Positions 1-8,797 of a stretch of 64,000 bases of DNA are shown in pieces. The notes below the pieces were generated by a model. The model worked only from the letters and a program-made list of their open reading frames with translations, had not been told where the DNA came from and did not search any database. The stretch lies in the NCBI RefSeq assembly GCF_022869785.1, contig NZ_CP094997.1:3782001-3846000 (forward strand). Reading direction: 5' to 3'. The stretch comes from Dyadobacter chenwenxiniae (GTDB lineage: Bacteria > Bacteroidota > Bacteroidia > Cytophagales > Spirosomataceae). Position numbers and translations under genes: made by a program. Numbering within the stretch: the first letter of the stretch is position 1; every line of letters starts with the position of its first letter.

Positions 1-1157
1 TCCAGTTTTGAGTGGAAAGCGTGTTCGCCTGCGAAAATGTTGGGGCATGGTAAGCCCATGAACGACAGTCTTGAACCGTCTGTTCCGCCTCTTATACTGC
101 GCTGAATCGGGTTTAAGCCCGCGTTTTGCATTGCCAGCAGAGCATTTTCAATAACTTGCGGATGCTCGTCCAGGATTTCTTTCATGTTGCGATATTGCTC
201 TGCTACTTTGAATTCAATGCTCGAATTCGGATAGTTGGTGAGCACATTATCAGCTATTTCTTTCAAAATCGCTTCTTTCTCATGCAGACCGGAAACTGTA
301 AAGTCCCGGATGATGAAACCTAATGTTACTTTTTCCTGAATTCCTTCGATCTGGGTTGGATGGATAAAACCTTGCTTGCCTTCTGTGGTTTCGGGCGACA
401 AGGAATCTTTTGGCAATGCGGCTAGAATTTCTCCTGCTATTTTTAATGCGTTTTCAAGCTTGCCTAATGCGTAACCCGGGTGCGTGCTTACGCCGTGGAT
501 CGTGATTTTCACACCATCGGCTGAGAATGTTTCGTCTTCCAATGTGCCTACTGCCTCACCATCAACTGTATACCCAAAATCGGCGCCTATTTTTTCAATG
601 TCCACCTTTTCAGTTCCTCGTCCTACTTCTTCATCCTGCGTAAACAGAATCCGGATTGCTCCGTGCTTAATTTCGGGATGTGTTACCAGATATTCTGCCG
701 CAGCCATAATTTCAGCAACGCCTGCTTTGTTATCAGCGCCTAAAAGCGTAGCTCCGCTGGCTGTAACGATATCATTGCCAATCTGTTGATCCAGATCGTG
801 CAGCTCTCCAATACGCAAAACTTGTGTTGTGTCATCGGGCAAAACAATGTCAGACCCGTCCCAGTTTTCATGCACAATCGGCTTGACGTGCGCGCCTGAA
901 ACATCCGGGGACGTGTCCACGTGCGAGCAAAAACAAATGACCGGAATGTTGCTTTTATCTGAGTTCGAAGGAATGGTCGCGTAAACGTAACCATGCTCAT
1001 CCAAATGCGCATCTTCAATGCCCAGTTCCTGTAATTCAACGACGAGCAGATTACTCAGGTCACGCTGTTTGGCCGTGCTCGGAAAACTCTCCGAATTTGG
1101 GTCAGACTGCGTATCGATCTTTACATACCGAAGGAAACGTTCAAGAACAGATGTCAT
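1..1157 (-). CDS. pepT: Peptidase T (tripeptide aminopeptidase), C-terminus cut by the window edge
   Basis: The first 385 codons of an M20-family zinc aminopeptidase are visible; E. coli PepT has about 408 residues, so only a short C-terminal part is missing. Family members release the N-terminal residue from tripeptides in the cytoplasm. Translation shows the metal-binding HVDTSPD motif (His79, Asp81), then GADNKAG, which supplies the bridging Asp, and DEEVGRG with the catalytic Glu pair. The start is the ATG at 1155-1157, which gives the usual PepT N-terminus (MTSVLERFLRYVKIDTQSD). It is followed leftwards on the same strand by nothing visible, and its upstream neighbour is the MazG-like gene, 35 bases away. 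Identification is firm. Confidence 0.93.
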   Translation of the reverse strand, partial: MTSVLERFLRYVKIDTQSDPNSESFPSTAKQRDLSNLLVVELQELGIEDAHLDEHGYVYATIPSNSDKSNIPVICFCSHVDTSPDVSGAHVKPIVHENWDGSDIVLPDDTTQVLRIGELHDLDQQIGNDIVTASGATLLGADNKAGVAEIMAAAEYLVTHPEIKHGAIRILFTQDEEVGRGTEKVDIEKIGADFGYTVDGEAVGTLEDETFSADGVKITIHGVSTHPGYALGKLENALKIAGEILAALPKDSLSPETTEGKQGFIHPTQIEGIQEKVTLGFIIRDFTVSGLHEKEAILKEIADNVLTNYPNSSIEFKVAEQYRNMKEILDEHPQVIENALLAMQNAGLNPIQRSIRGGTDGSRLSFMGLPCPNIFAGEHAFHSKL

Positions 1158-1192
1158 AAATGCAGCATTTATTTGAATGTATTCCGGCGTGA

Positions 1193-1657
1193 TCAGTTCA
1201 GGATGGAAGCCAGATCAGCAGGTGAATAATTGATATTTTTTAATGTTTTATCATCTGCTTTCCTGTAAACCAGATATTTACCATTATCTTCTTTATAATA
1301 ACAATCCGTCCCTTTGGCTTCATAATGTGCCACTGTCGCTTCCGCTTCTTCTACGGTAAGGCAAGCTTTGGACATATTCGAACGCTGCACTTCATCAAAC
1401 AACGCCCTGAATTTTTCTCCTAAACCAAATTCCAGCACCGCTCCCGACAACACATATTGCAAGTCACAAAGCGCATCTGCAATTTCCACAATGTCCTTTT
1501 CCAGAATCGCAACCTCTAATTCCTTCAATTCCTCAGCCAGCAAAGCCACGCGCAGCCTGCTGCGTTCTTCGGAAGGAATCGTCGGCGTTTCCAGGATAGG
1601 GTGTTTAAATGTCTTGTGAAATTCAGCGACCTGATTAAGGCTGTCCAATTGTTGCAT
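1193..1657 (-). CDS. MazG-like nucleoside triphosphate pyrophosphohydrolase (all-alpha NTP-PPase)
   Basis: A 154-residue protein with the all-alpha NTP pyrophosphatase signature: AEELKEL (Glu42, Glu43, Glu46) followed by EIADALCD (Glu58, Asp61), the EExxE...ExxD pattern that binds magnesium. Proteins of this family hydrolyse nucleotides to monophosphate and pyrophosphate. Bacteroidota homologues of this length are often labelled phosphoribosyl-ATP pyrophosphohydrolase-like, but there is no histidine operon here, so house-cleaning of non-canonical nucleotides is as likely. The C-terminal 60 residues (after the helical core) include a YYKEDNGKYLVYRK segment I do not recognise. It shares strand and close spacing with pepT. 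The fold call is strong and the substrate is unknown. Confidence 0.8.
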   Translation of the reverse strand: MQQLDSLNQVAEFHKTFKHPILETPTIPSEERSRLRVALLAEELKELEVAILEKDIVEIADALCDLQYVLSGAVLEFGLGEKFRALFDEVQRSNMSKACLTVEEAEATVAHYEAKGTDCYYKEDNGKYLVYRKADDKTLKNINYSPADLASILN

Positions 1658-1701
1658 TTTCTTTGTGTTAAATTAAGTCAATAATTACATTTATAAAACC
1701 C

Positions 1702-2271
1702 TCACATAGAAAGGTTTGCCTTAAATAATTTGATTGCGATGGCCAACAGAATTATTCCGAAAACCTTCCGCAGAATATCTGTTCCGCCCTGTCCGAGTTT
1801 CCTTTCCAGCCAGGTTGATGATTTCAAAACCAGATATACAAAGAACAGGTTGAGCAGAATACCGACCAGAATATTCTCAATCTGATAAGCGGAACGCAGC
1901 GAAAGCAATGTGGTCATGGTGGCGGCTCCGGCAATAAGCGGAAACGCAATGGGGACAATGGAAGCGACGCCTACATCCAGATTGTCGTGCTTGAAAATGT
2001 TTCGCCCTAAAATCATTTCCATACCCAATAAAAACAGGATAATGGCACCCGCAATCGCAAATGAGGCCACATCAACGCCAAACAAACTCAGCAATCTTTC
2101 CCCCAAAAACAGGAAAAGAACCATGATAAAACCGGCCGCCAAAGTGGCTTTTTCAGATTCAATCTTGCCCAGCTTCCTGCGAAAATCTACGATTACAGGC
2201 AGCGAACCCAGGATATCAATAACCGAAAAAAGGATGAGTGTTACGGAAACAATTTCCTTGAAATTAAACAT
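1702..2271 (-). CDS. MarC family integral membrane protein
   Basis: A 189-residue membrane protein of the MarC (UPF0056) family. It has about six hydrophobic segments arranged as two halves, with the family's N-terminal Asn/Phe-rich start and the SVIDILGSLPVIV stretch in the first helix, and GVASIVPIAFPLIAGAATM in the second half, a conserved Pro/Gly region. The reading frame stays open 45 bases further upstream, but the ATG at 2269-2271 (MFNFKEIV) gives the normal family length and places the first helix at the N-terminus. MarC proteins were named for multiple antibiotic resistance, but that role was not upheld and the true function is unknown. The family call is strong; the function is not established. 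Confidence 0.85.
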   Translation of the reverse strand: MFNFKEIVSVTLILFSVIDILGSLPVIVDFRRKLGKIESEKATLAAGFIMVLFLFLGERLLSLFGVDVASFAIAGAIILFLLGMEMILGRNIFKHDNLDVGVASIVPIAFPLIAGAATMTTLLSLRSAYQIENILVGILLNLFFVYLVLKSSTWLERKLGQGGTDILRKVFGIILLAIAIKLFKANLSM

Positions 2272-2359
2272 GGGGCTGTGCCTGGTGATCTGTCCGCAAA
2301 GTTGCTTAAAACCCACTGCTTACACAACCCTTAATGCTATTCATACTGAAATTTAGGCC

Positions 2360-3073
2360 TTAGGAAGCGCTTCCGGGTAAGAAATTAAGGAACGTATTGA
2401 ACTGCTTTTTATACTTTTCCTCATCAATTTTATAGAAGAAAGCGCCTTTTTTTGAAAAACCCTTCTGCTTTTCATCCAGCTTCACTAACAGGTTCGTAGA
2501 TAACAGTTTACGTGAAAAATTCCGCTTATCCAGCTCCGTCCCAAAAATGGCTTCATACAGTTTCTGCAACTGCGGAATCGTGAATTTCTCCGGAAGCAGC
2601 TCAAAACCAATCGGATGCTGCGAAGCCTTATAGCGCAAATGCTGAATGGCCATTTCGACCATTTCGCCGTGGTCAAAAAGCAATTTGGGCAGTTCCTGGA
2701 TCGGAAACCATTGCGCTTCGAAGTTTTTAGAAAGCTTGTGATCGTAATCTTCCACGTTAATCAGTGCGAAATAAGCCACAGAAACGGTCCTTTCGACCGG
2801 GTCGCGCTGCGGGCTTCCGAATGTGTGAAGTTGTTCTAAGTATATGTCGGTGAGATTGGTAAGCTCGAAAAGGATGCGTGTTGATGCACCCTCAAGGCTC
2901 TCGTCGGGCTGCACCCAGCCGCCCATTAAGGACCACGTGTGATGCTCGTCCTCAATGCCTCTTTTTACCAGCAATAATTTTAACTCTTCGCCGTCAAAAC
3001 CGAAAATAATAGAGTCCAGAGCGACCAGACATTTCGTTTGGGCCTGATATTGTTTTAATATATCTAATCGCAC
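2360..3073 (-). CDS. Nudix-fold transcriptional regulator (NrtR/AraR type)
   Basis: A 237-residue protein: a Nudix domain at about residues 10-145 and a C-terminal winged-helix-like domain at about 155-230. The Nudix box starts at Gly52 with Glu58, but the core REUXEEXGU reads R-I-L-F-E-L-T-N-L, so two of the catalytic glutamates and the Gly are lost. This matches the Nudix-related regulators NrtR and, in Bacteroidota, AraR, which bind a sugar or nucleotide ligand in an inactive Nudix pocket and control metabolism genes. The ATG at 3073 follows a short AT-rich gap. No arabinose genes are visible; the nearest enzymes are the aminotransferase and dapA. Regulator is my preferred reading over hydrolase; its target is unknown. 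Confidence 0.8.
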   Translation of the reverse strand: MRLDILKQYQAQTKCLVALDSIIFGFDGEELKLLLVKRGIEDEHHTWSLMGGWVQPDESLEGASTRILFELTNLTDIYLEQLHTFGSPQRDPVERTVSVAYFALINVEDYDHKLSKNFEAQWFPIQELPKLLFDHGEMVEMAIQHLRYKASQHPIGFELLPEKFTIPQLQKLYEAIFGTELDKRNFSRKLLSTNLLVKLDEKQKGFSKKGAFFYKIDEEKYKKQFNTFLNFLPGSAS

Positions 3074-3146
3074 AACTTGATACTGCGGGGGTGAGTAAGT
3101 TAATATTTAGTTAATAAAGCAAATCGCCCCTATTACTACTCATTCG

Positions 3147-4205
3147 CTATTTTGAAGAGAAGAAAACCAGAAAATCCTTCAATGTTTGGATCTCTATGTC
3201 GGAGATGGCCGGGAAGTTTGCGATGCGGAAACTGGTTTCTTTGTCTTCTCCATAACCATTTCCAAGCACGATGCCTTCCTGCAAACCCGCCTTTTTGATC
3301 GCCTCAATCCGTTCTTTCGTATCCTTTACCGCCATCACCGTTTCCGACCGAACTGCTTCGTATTCAACCAAAAGCTGATAACCGTTTTCGGGCAAAAAAG
3401 AATACCAATCCTGCGCTCGTTCCAGCGTTTGCCGTGCAACAGTTTTAATCGGAGCAACTTGCTGCATAACCCTGCCCATCAGATAGATGCCCAATGTATT
3501 AGGCGTGTAAGGCGTCTGAAATTTCAGGAAATTGTCACGAATAAACAGCAAACTATTGTAATGCGACCGGTTTCCGATTGCTATGGCGAGTTCTACGGCT
3601 TTTGGAGAAACAATCATCACACCCATTCCGGCAGGCAAACCAAAACACTTTTGAACCGAGCCATACCAAATATCCGCACTTTCCCACGGAAGGATAACGC
3701 CAGCCATCGAAGAAGTTGCATCAACGGCGATAATGTTGTCAGATTGAGCGCGTAATGTGTTTAGGAATTCGGAAGTCAGCGCTGTTCCGTTAGAAGTTTC
3801 GTTATGCGTAATGCAAATAACTTCGTTGGCGGAAGGCATAATTCCTGCATTCGGTTTCGGATCTTCATTCGTTTCAAAAGGGAAAGATCTGGCAGCACCG
3901 GTCAGCTTTTGGGTATATTCCATCCATTTTTCACCAAACGCACCATTATAAATGTGCAAGCTGCCGTCCGAAATAAGGCTTTCGGCAATGATCTCCCAGC
4001 ATTCTGTCGCTGACGAAACAAAGTAAACCTCGTAGTCATCAGGCACATTCAGCTTGGTTTTGAGGTTACCGATCGCGCCTTCCAGCATTTGCATGAAAGC
4101 CGTGCTTCTATGATTGGCGCTGATGACACCGCTATCAAATGCTTCCTGCAAATATTGGCCAACCTCGTCGTAAACTTTTGAAGGGCCTGGATAAAACGTT
4201 ATCAT
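3147..4205 (-). CDS. Class V aminotransferase, phosphoserine aminotransferase-like
   Basis: A 352-residue PLP-dependent fold-type I enzyme of class V. The PLP-lysine is Lys186 in YGSVQKCFGLPAG, with the cofactor Asp162 in AVDATSSMAG, and the N-terminal FYPGPSKVYDEVGQ and NHRSTAFMQML segments are typical of the SerC branch. The frame is open for 17 more codons, but these overlap the end of dapA; the ATG at 4203-4205 (MITFYPGPSK) begins exactly at the conserved N-terminus and leaves a 7-base gap after dapA, so the two are probably co-transcribed. SerC makes 3-phosphoserine from phosphohydroxypyruvate and glutamate; other class V substrates cannot be excluded. No serA is nearby. Confidence 0.78.
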   Translation of the reverse strand: MITFYPGPSKVYDEVGQYLQEAFDSGVISANHRSTAFMQMLEGAIGNLKTKLNVPDDYEVYFVSSATECWEIIAESLISDGSLHIYNGAFGEKWMEYTQKLTGAARSFPFETNEDPKPNAGIMPSANEVICITHNETSNGTALTSEFLNTLRAQSDNIIAVDATSSMAGVILPWESADIWYGSVQKCFGLPAGMGVMIVSPKAVELAIAIGNRSHYNSLLFIRDNFLKFQTPYTPNTLGIYLMGRVMQQVAPIKTVARQTLERAQDWYSFLPENGYQLLVEYEAVRSETVMAVKDTKERIEAIKKAGLQEGIVLGNGYGEDKETSFRIANFPAISDIEIQTLKDFLVFFSSK

Positions 4206-4212
4206 TTCAAAA

Positions 4213-5104
4213 TCAAATAAATCCCTCGCGAACCATTGCTTTTTCCAGCTTTTCACCCAATTCCTGGGAAGCTTTCAACAATGGCAACCGCACAGCGGAA
4301 CTGCATATTCCTTTGATTTCCAGACATTTCTTGATGCCAACCGGATTGGATTCAATGTAAAGCAAGGTGTCAAATTCAAGAAACGCCAGCTGCAACTTAG
4401 CTGCTTCTTTAAAACGTCCTTCCAAAGCATGCCAGGTTAATTCACCAAATTCTTTTGGGAATGCATTGGCAATCACCGAAATAACACCATGCCAACCTAC
4501 GCTCACCATCGTCGTTACGAGGTTATCATCACCCGGAAAGCAACAGGAAATCATCAGGAACGCGGGAAGCAAGCTCCATACTTTGCTCGATCGATCCGCC
4601 AGCATCTTTAATTCCAATAATATTGGGATGCGCAGCCAACGTAATGATCGTGTCCGGCTTCATATTAATCACCGTGCGACCGGGAACATTATATAGAAGC
4701 ATCGGAATTGGAGAGGCGTCCGCAATCGTCGTAAAATGTGCGATTATGCCTTCCTGAGTCGGTTTGTTATAGTAAGGACAAACCGAAAGGATGGCATCCA
4801 CGCCTGTAAAATCTGTTTCTTTTATACAATCTAGAACGGATTGTGTGTCATTGCCGCCCAGTCCGTAAACAATAGGAAGCGATTTGGAGTTATTCTTTAT
4901 TGTAAATGCCAGGATCTCACGCTTTTCGCGGGAAGTTACCGTAGGCGATTCACCGGTAGTTCCCTGCACCACAAGGTAATCCGATCCGCCTTCCGTGACC
5001 AGGTCGATCAATCTTTTTAAACCCGGATAATCAATTTCATTCTGCTCATCAAAAGGTGTAATCAGCGCCGCTCCTACCCCTTTGAAACGTTGGTCCAATG
5101 GCAT
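4213..5104 (-). pseudogene. dapA: 4-hydroxy-tetrahydrodipicolinate synthase with an internal frameshift
   Basis: DapA condenses pyruvate with aspartate semialdehyde in lysine and diaminopimelate synthesis. The N-terminal part (191 residues, from the ATG at 5104) has GTTGES at 48-53, YNVPGRT at 138-144 with Tyr138, and the Schiff-base Lys166 in GIKDAGG. It then hits TGA TGA after DDFLLLSG. The expected continuation, GDDNLVTTMVSVG...VISVIANAFPKEF, runs in the next frame to the TGA at 4213-4215. The break lies in a CCC run on the plus strand at 4532-4534 where two bases would restore the frame; the whole span is 892 bases, one more than a multiple of three. Lysine/DAP synthesis is normally essential, so sequence error is a serious alternative to a real pseudogene. 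Confidence 0.85.
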
Positions 5105-5137
5105 TATTTACTTATATAATTGTTAGATTTTAAAACA

Positions 5138-5145
5138 CAAAGTTA
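5138..5145 (-). promoter_or_regulatory. Possible -7 element upstream of dapA
   Basis: On the minus strand the word TAACTTTG matches the Bacteroidota -7 consensus TAnnTTTG exactly and lies 33 bases before the dapA start codon. I could not find a convincing TTG -33 element at 19-21 bases upstream, so this is a weak call. The gap between ligA and dapA is only 64 bases. Confidence 0.3.
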
Positions 5146-5168
5146 GCTTTCTGAGCCGTTTTTCTTTA

Positions 5169-7256
5169 CTAATTCTCGATCATCGCTAAAAATTCTTCCT
5201 CGCTGAGAATGGTAACGCCCAGTTTCCGAGCTTTTTCCAGCTTGGCAGGCCCCATATTCGCGCCCGCCAGCAAGTAATTCAGCTTGCCCGAAACGCCGCT
5301 GAGCACCCGTCCGCCGTTGACCTCGATTTTCAATTTAAGATCATCCCTCTCAAAGTTTTCAAAAACACCCGAAATCACGAAAGTTTTACCTTCCAGCATA
5401 TCGCTTTCCAGTTCAACAGGCTTTTCATCGCTTTCCATTTGAATGCCGGCAGCCTGCAAACGCGCAACCAATTGTTGATTTTCGGGCACACTGAAATAGG
5501 AGGCAATGCTCTCCGCAATCCTGCCACCGATCTCAGGAACGGCAATCAATTGATCATAAGTCGCCAGCCTCAATGCGTTCATGGATTTGAAATAGGCAGC
5601 CAGCTTTTCAGCAACCGTCGCGCCCACAAACCTGATTCCAAGTGCGAAAAGCACATTCTTGAAAGGAACTGTTTTCGAAAGCGCAATGCCGTTTAGAATG
5701 TTCTCCACCGTTTTTTCGCGAAAACTGATTTTCTTAACCTTACCGGTCTCATCGTTCAGAATGTTTTTCTCCAGACCAAGAAGTGTTTCCGGGGTTAGAT
5801 CATATAAGTCAGCTGGCGTCCGAACAAGCCCTAAGTCAAAGAGCAGCTCAATTTTCCCCTCTCCCAGACTTTCAATGTTCATCGCTTTCCGGTGAATGAA
5901 ATGCTCGATCCGGCCTTTCAGCTGCGGCGGGCAATGGCTGTCGTTAGGGCAGAAAAACGCGACTTCTCCTTCATTTCGCTGCAATGCGGAACCGCATTCC
6001 GGGCATTGAGTCGGGAAAATTAATGGCTCGGTCGGGTATTTTTCACGCTGGGAAATGTCGACGCCGGTGATTTTCGGAATGATCTCACCGCTTTTTTCAA
6101 CAAAAACCGTGTCCCCGATTTCCAGTCCCAGCCTCAGCACTTCATTCGCATTATGCAAGGTCGCCCGCTTCACGCGCGAGCCCGAAAGGTGAACCCCTTT
6201 GACCTTATTATAAGGCAATGCGCGCTCACTAATGTCGCAAAGGTTCGCAACCGGCGTTACCGCTCCTGTGCGCCCGACCTGATAGGTGACCATGCGCAGG
6301 ACAGCCGGTTTATTCTCCGCTTTATATTTAAATGAAATGGCCCAGCGGGGACTTTTTGCCGTGAAGCCAAGTTCGCGTTGCTGTTCAAAAGAATTGATTT
6401 TAACAACAATCCCATCCGTTGCCAGTGGAAGCGTCAGCCGCTTTTCTTCCCATTCATGGATAAATTCAAGAACTTCATCAATGGTCTGCACTTTTTTCCA
6501 GCCCGGTGAAACATTGAAACCCCAGGATTTAAGCCCTAGCAAGCTTTCTTCGTGACTTTTAAAAAATTCCGTATCGGTTAAAAAAGAATAGAGATAACAA
6601 TCCAACCCGCGCCGCGCAGTTTCCGCCGAATCCTGCAATTTGAATGACCCCGAAGCCGCATTTCGTGGGTTAGCATATTGATTTTCACCCAAAGTGTCCA
6701 TCTCCTCATTCAGTTTTTGGAAAGAAGTAATGGGCATAAAACCTTCGCCGCGAATTTCAAAAACAGGCGGAACCTTCTCAGCCTTAACCCGTAATGGCAG
6801 GGAACGAATGGTTTTGACATTGTTCGTGATCTCATCCCCGCGCGTGCCATCGCCACGTGTCACGCCCCGCACGAGCACGCCGTTTTCATAAGTAAAACTG
6901 AGTGAGATGCCGTCAAATTTCAGCTCGCAAATGTATTCGTAAGGTTCACCGTCCAATCCGCGACGCACCCGATCATCGAAATTCCGCAGCTCTTGCTCAT
7001 TATAAGTGTTATCCAACGACAGCATTGGATAACGATGATAAACCGTGTTGAAATTCTTGGTGACCGTGCCGCCTACCCTGAGCGTGGGAGAATCTTCCTG
7101 CCGCAACTCAGGATACTGATCTTCAAGCTCCTTTAACTGCTTCAGCAGCTGATCAAATTCAAAATCCGAGACTTCGGAAACATTATCCTGGTAATATCTA
7201 TAATTCAAATGCTGCAGTTTCTCTACAAGCTCTTGGATCTGTTGTTCTGGGTTCAT
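5169..7256 (-). CDS. ligA: NAD-dependent DNA ligase LigA
   Basis: A 695-residue NAD-dependent ligase that seals nicks during replication and repair. Domain order is complete: N-terminal Ia domain binding NAD (residues 1-70), adenylation domain with the nucleophile Lys113 in ELKFDG, OB domain, a four-cysteine zinc finger (CPECG followed by FCPNDSHCPPQ, near residues 407-435), helix-hairpin-helix repeats, and a C-terminal BRCT domain with GKTFVISGVF and the closing Leu/Glu-rich helix. The frame is open ten codons upstream, but the ATG at 7254-7256 (MNPEQQIQEL) fits the family N-terminus better. It lies 64 bases upstream of dapA on the same strand. No disabling change is seen. Confidence 0.96.
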   Translation of the reverse strand: MNPEQQIQELVEKLQHLNYRYYQDNVSEVSDFEFDQLLKQLKELEDQYPELRQEDSPTLRVGGTVTKNFNTVYHRYPMLSLDNTYNEQELRNFDDRVRRGLDGEPYEYICELKFDGISLSFTYENGVLVRGVTRGDGTRGDEITNNVKTIRSLPLRVKAEKVPPVFEIRGEGFMPITSFQKLNEEMDTLGENQYANPRNAASGSFKLQDSAETARRGLDCYLYSFLTDTEFFKSHEESLLGLKSWGFNVSPGWKKVQTIDEVLEFIHEWEEKRLTLPLATDGIVVKINSFEQQRELGFTAKSPRWAISFKYKAENKPAVLRMVTYQVGRTGAVTPVANLCDISERALPYNKVKGVHLSGSRVKRATLHNANEVLRLGLEIGDTVFVEKSGEIIPKITGVDISQREKYPTEPLIFPTQCPECGSALQRNEGEVAFFCPNDSHCPPQLKGRIEHFIHRKAMNIESLGEGKIELLFDLGLVRTPADLYDLTPETLLGLEKNILNDETGKVKKISFREKTVENILNGIALSKTVPFKNVLFALGIRFVGATVAEKLAAYFKSMNALRLATYDQLIAVPEIGGRIAESIASYFSVPENQQLVARLQAAGIQMESDEKPVELESDMLEGKTFVISGVFENFERDDLKLKIEVNGGRVLSGVSGKLNYLLAGANMGPAKLEKARKLGVTILSEEEFLAMIEN

Positions 7257-7450
7257 GGTAAGGCGGCTATAAAGGATAGTGCCCAAATTTAAGAAGCGTT
7301 CGCGCCGATTTCAAATGCAGTCGGGCTTCCTGTTACTTTTTCTAAAATCCCCGTATCAATAAGAAAAGTACTGAGTTGAATGTCTGACTTTACCAAAACA
7401 ACACTAAATGAATGTCTTAAAAAATTTGATTATTTTCGTAAAAACTAACT

Positions 7451-7978
7451 ATGCACATGAAAAGCACCGAAACAATCGTCTGGCAAGACTGGGATCTCTC
7501 ACAGATCATCAATGGAGAGGAAATTATGTCTCCTAGTCCCAAAACGCCGCACCAAAAATCGTCTCGTAAATTGCAACGCATTCTGGAAGATCATGCTGAC
7601 GACCATGACCTGGGTGAAGTTTGGGATGCACCGATGGACGTCATTTTTGAAGAAAATTACAACCGCTTGCAACCTGACCTTATTTTTATTTCAAAAGCGA
7701 AAGAAGGCATTGTACAGGATTGGATCAGGGGCGTTCCTGATATGGTAGTTGAAATCGTATCAAAAAGCACTGTTAAAATGGACACGGTTATCAAGAAAGA
7801 AATCTATGAACGCTATGGCGTGCAGGAATATTGGCTTTTGAAACCTGAAAAGCGTGTTTTGGAAATTTATTCCCTGACCGATGGGCGATACGAGCTCCAT
7901 GCATTGTTCGGCGAAAATGATGTTGTCAACTCACCATTATTTCACGATCTGGCATTCAAGCTGAACATCATATTCTAA
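7451..7978 (+). CDS. Uma2 family protein (DUF820, PD-(D/E)XK nuclease fold)
   Basis: A 175-residue member of the Uma2/DUF820 family, a restriction-endonuclease-like fold that is abundant in cyanobacteria and Bacteroidota and usually of unknown target. The nuclease core is present: QPDLIFIS gives the first acidic residue, VPDMVVEIVSKST the second strand with Glu, and a downstream Lys in the helix that ends KKEIYERYGVQEYWLL. The start is the ATG at 7451 (MHMKSTET); an internal ATG at 7457 is also possible. It stands alone, divergent from ligA and 115 bases before rpe. Activity is unproven for most of the family, so nuclease is a fold-level statement only. Confidence 0.85.
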   Translation: MHMKSTETIVWQDWDLSQIINGEEIMSPSPKTPHQKSSRKLQRILEDHADDHDLGEVWDAPMDVIFEENYNRLQPDLIFISKAKEGIVQDWIRGVPDMVVEIVSKSTVKMDTVIKKEIYERYGVQEYWLLKPEKRVLEIYSLTDGRYELHALFGENDVVNSPLFHDLAFKLNIIF

Positions 7979-8040
7979 CTTTTGCTTGGTGCCATGCGTC
8001 ATGTGATTTCGTGGAGAATGCTTATGGAAGTCCACAACAT

Positions 8041-8070
8041 TTGAATTCGGAGACAACTTCCTTAATTTCG
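8041..8070 (+). promoter_or_regulatory. Putative Bacteroidota promoter of rpe
   Basis: TTG at 8041-8043, a 19-base spacer and TAATTTCG at 8063-8070 match the -33/-7 promoter of Bacteroidota primary sigma factors (TTG, 19-21 bases, TAnnTTTG) with one mismatch. The rpe start codon is 23 bases downstream. Confidence 0.55.
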
Positions 8071-8093
8071 GCCTGTACTAATATTTAAAATTC

Positions 8094-8741
8094 ATGGCCG
8101 AAATTGCCCCTTCCATACTTGCTGCCGACTTTGCCAATATTCAACGCGATGTAGAAATGCTGAACGCGAGTCAGGCGGATTATATACATGTTGACATCAT
8201 GGACGGCATGTTTGTGCCCAACATTTCATTCGGGATCCCGGTTTGCAAGGCCGTCTACAAGCATGCTACCAAGCCACTGGATGTACATTTAATGATCGAG
8301 CAGCCAGACCGCTATCTCGAGGCTTTCAAAAAAGCGGGCGCTTCTATCCTTACCGTGCATTACGAGGCTTGTCCACATTTGCACCGGACCATCCAGCATA
8401 TCAAAGAATTAGGTGCGCTCCCAGGCGTTGCATTGAACCCGCATACACCCATAGAGGTGCTTTCTGAGGTTCTGGGTGATGTTTCTTTGGTATTGATAAT
8501 GTCTGTAAATCCAGGATTTGGTGGCCAAAAGTTCATTCAAAACACCTATCATAAAATAGCCCGGTTGCAGGCTTTGAAAGAAAAATTTGGCTATACATTC
8601 AAGATTGAGGTGGATGGCGGCGTTAATCTTGACAATGCGCCAAAGCTGGTTAGCGAAGGCGTGAATATTTTGGTTGCAGGAAGCTTTGTTTTCAATTCGG
8701 ATGATCCGCTGAAAACCATCGCTGACCTGAAAAACAGCTGA
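8094..8741 (+). CDS. rpe: Ribulose-phosphate 3-epimerase
   Basis: A 215-residue TIM-barrel enzyme that interconverts ribulose 5-phosphate and xylulose 5-phosphate in the pentose phosphate pathway. Metal and catalytic residues are visible: APSILAADF at the N-terminus with the catalytic Asp12, HVDIMDG with His32, Asp34 and Asp37, LDVHLMIE, MSVNPGFGGQKF for the phosphate loop, and EVDGGVN with the second catalytic Asp. Length and start (ATG at 8094) are typical. A two-gene transketolase lies 6 kb downstream and uses the same class of sugar phosphates, but the two are in different transcription units, so a link is only a thought. Confidence 0.96.
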   Translation: MAEIAPSILAADFANIQRDVEMLNASQADYIHVDIMDGMFVPNISFGIPVCKAVYKHATKPLDVHLMIEQPDRYLEAFKKAGASILTVHYEACPHLHRTIQHIKELGALPGVALNPHTPIEVLSEVLGDVSLVLIMSVNPGFGGQKFIQNTYHKIARLQALKEKFGYTFKIEVDGGVNLDNAPKLVSEGVNILVAGSFVFNSDDPLKTIADLKNS

Positions 8742-8797
8742 ATTTCAAGGTTCCGAAACACCCCGATAATGTTAGAAAATAATTTCAGACCAAAACC

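Noticed and set aside
3186..3755. A 189-codon plus-strand frame opposite the aminotransferase gene
   Set aside because: It is the antisense shadow of a conserved enzyme and shows no domain or composition of its own.
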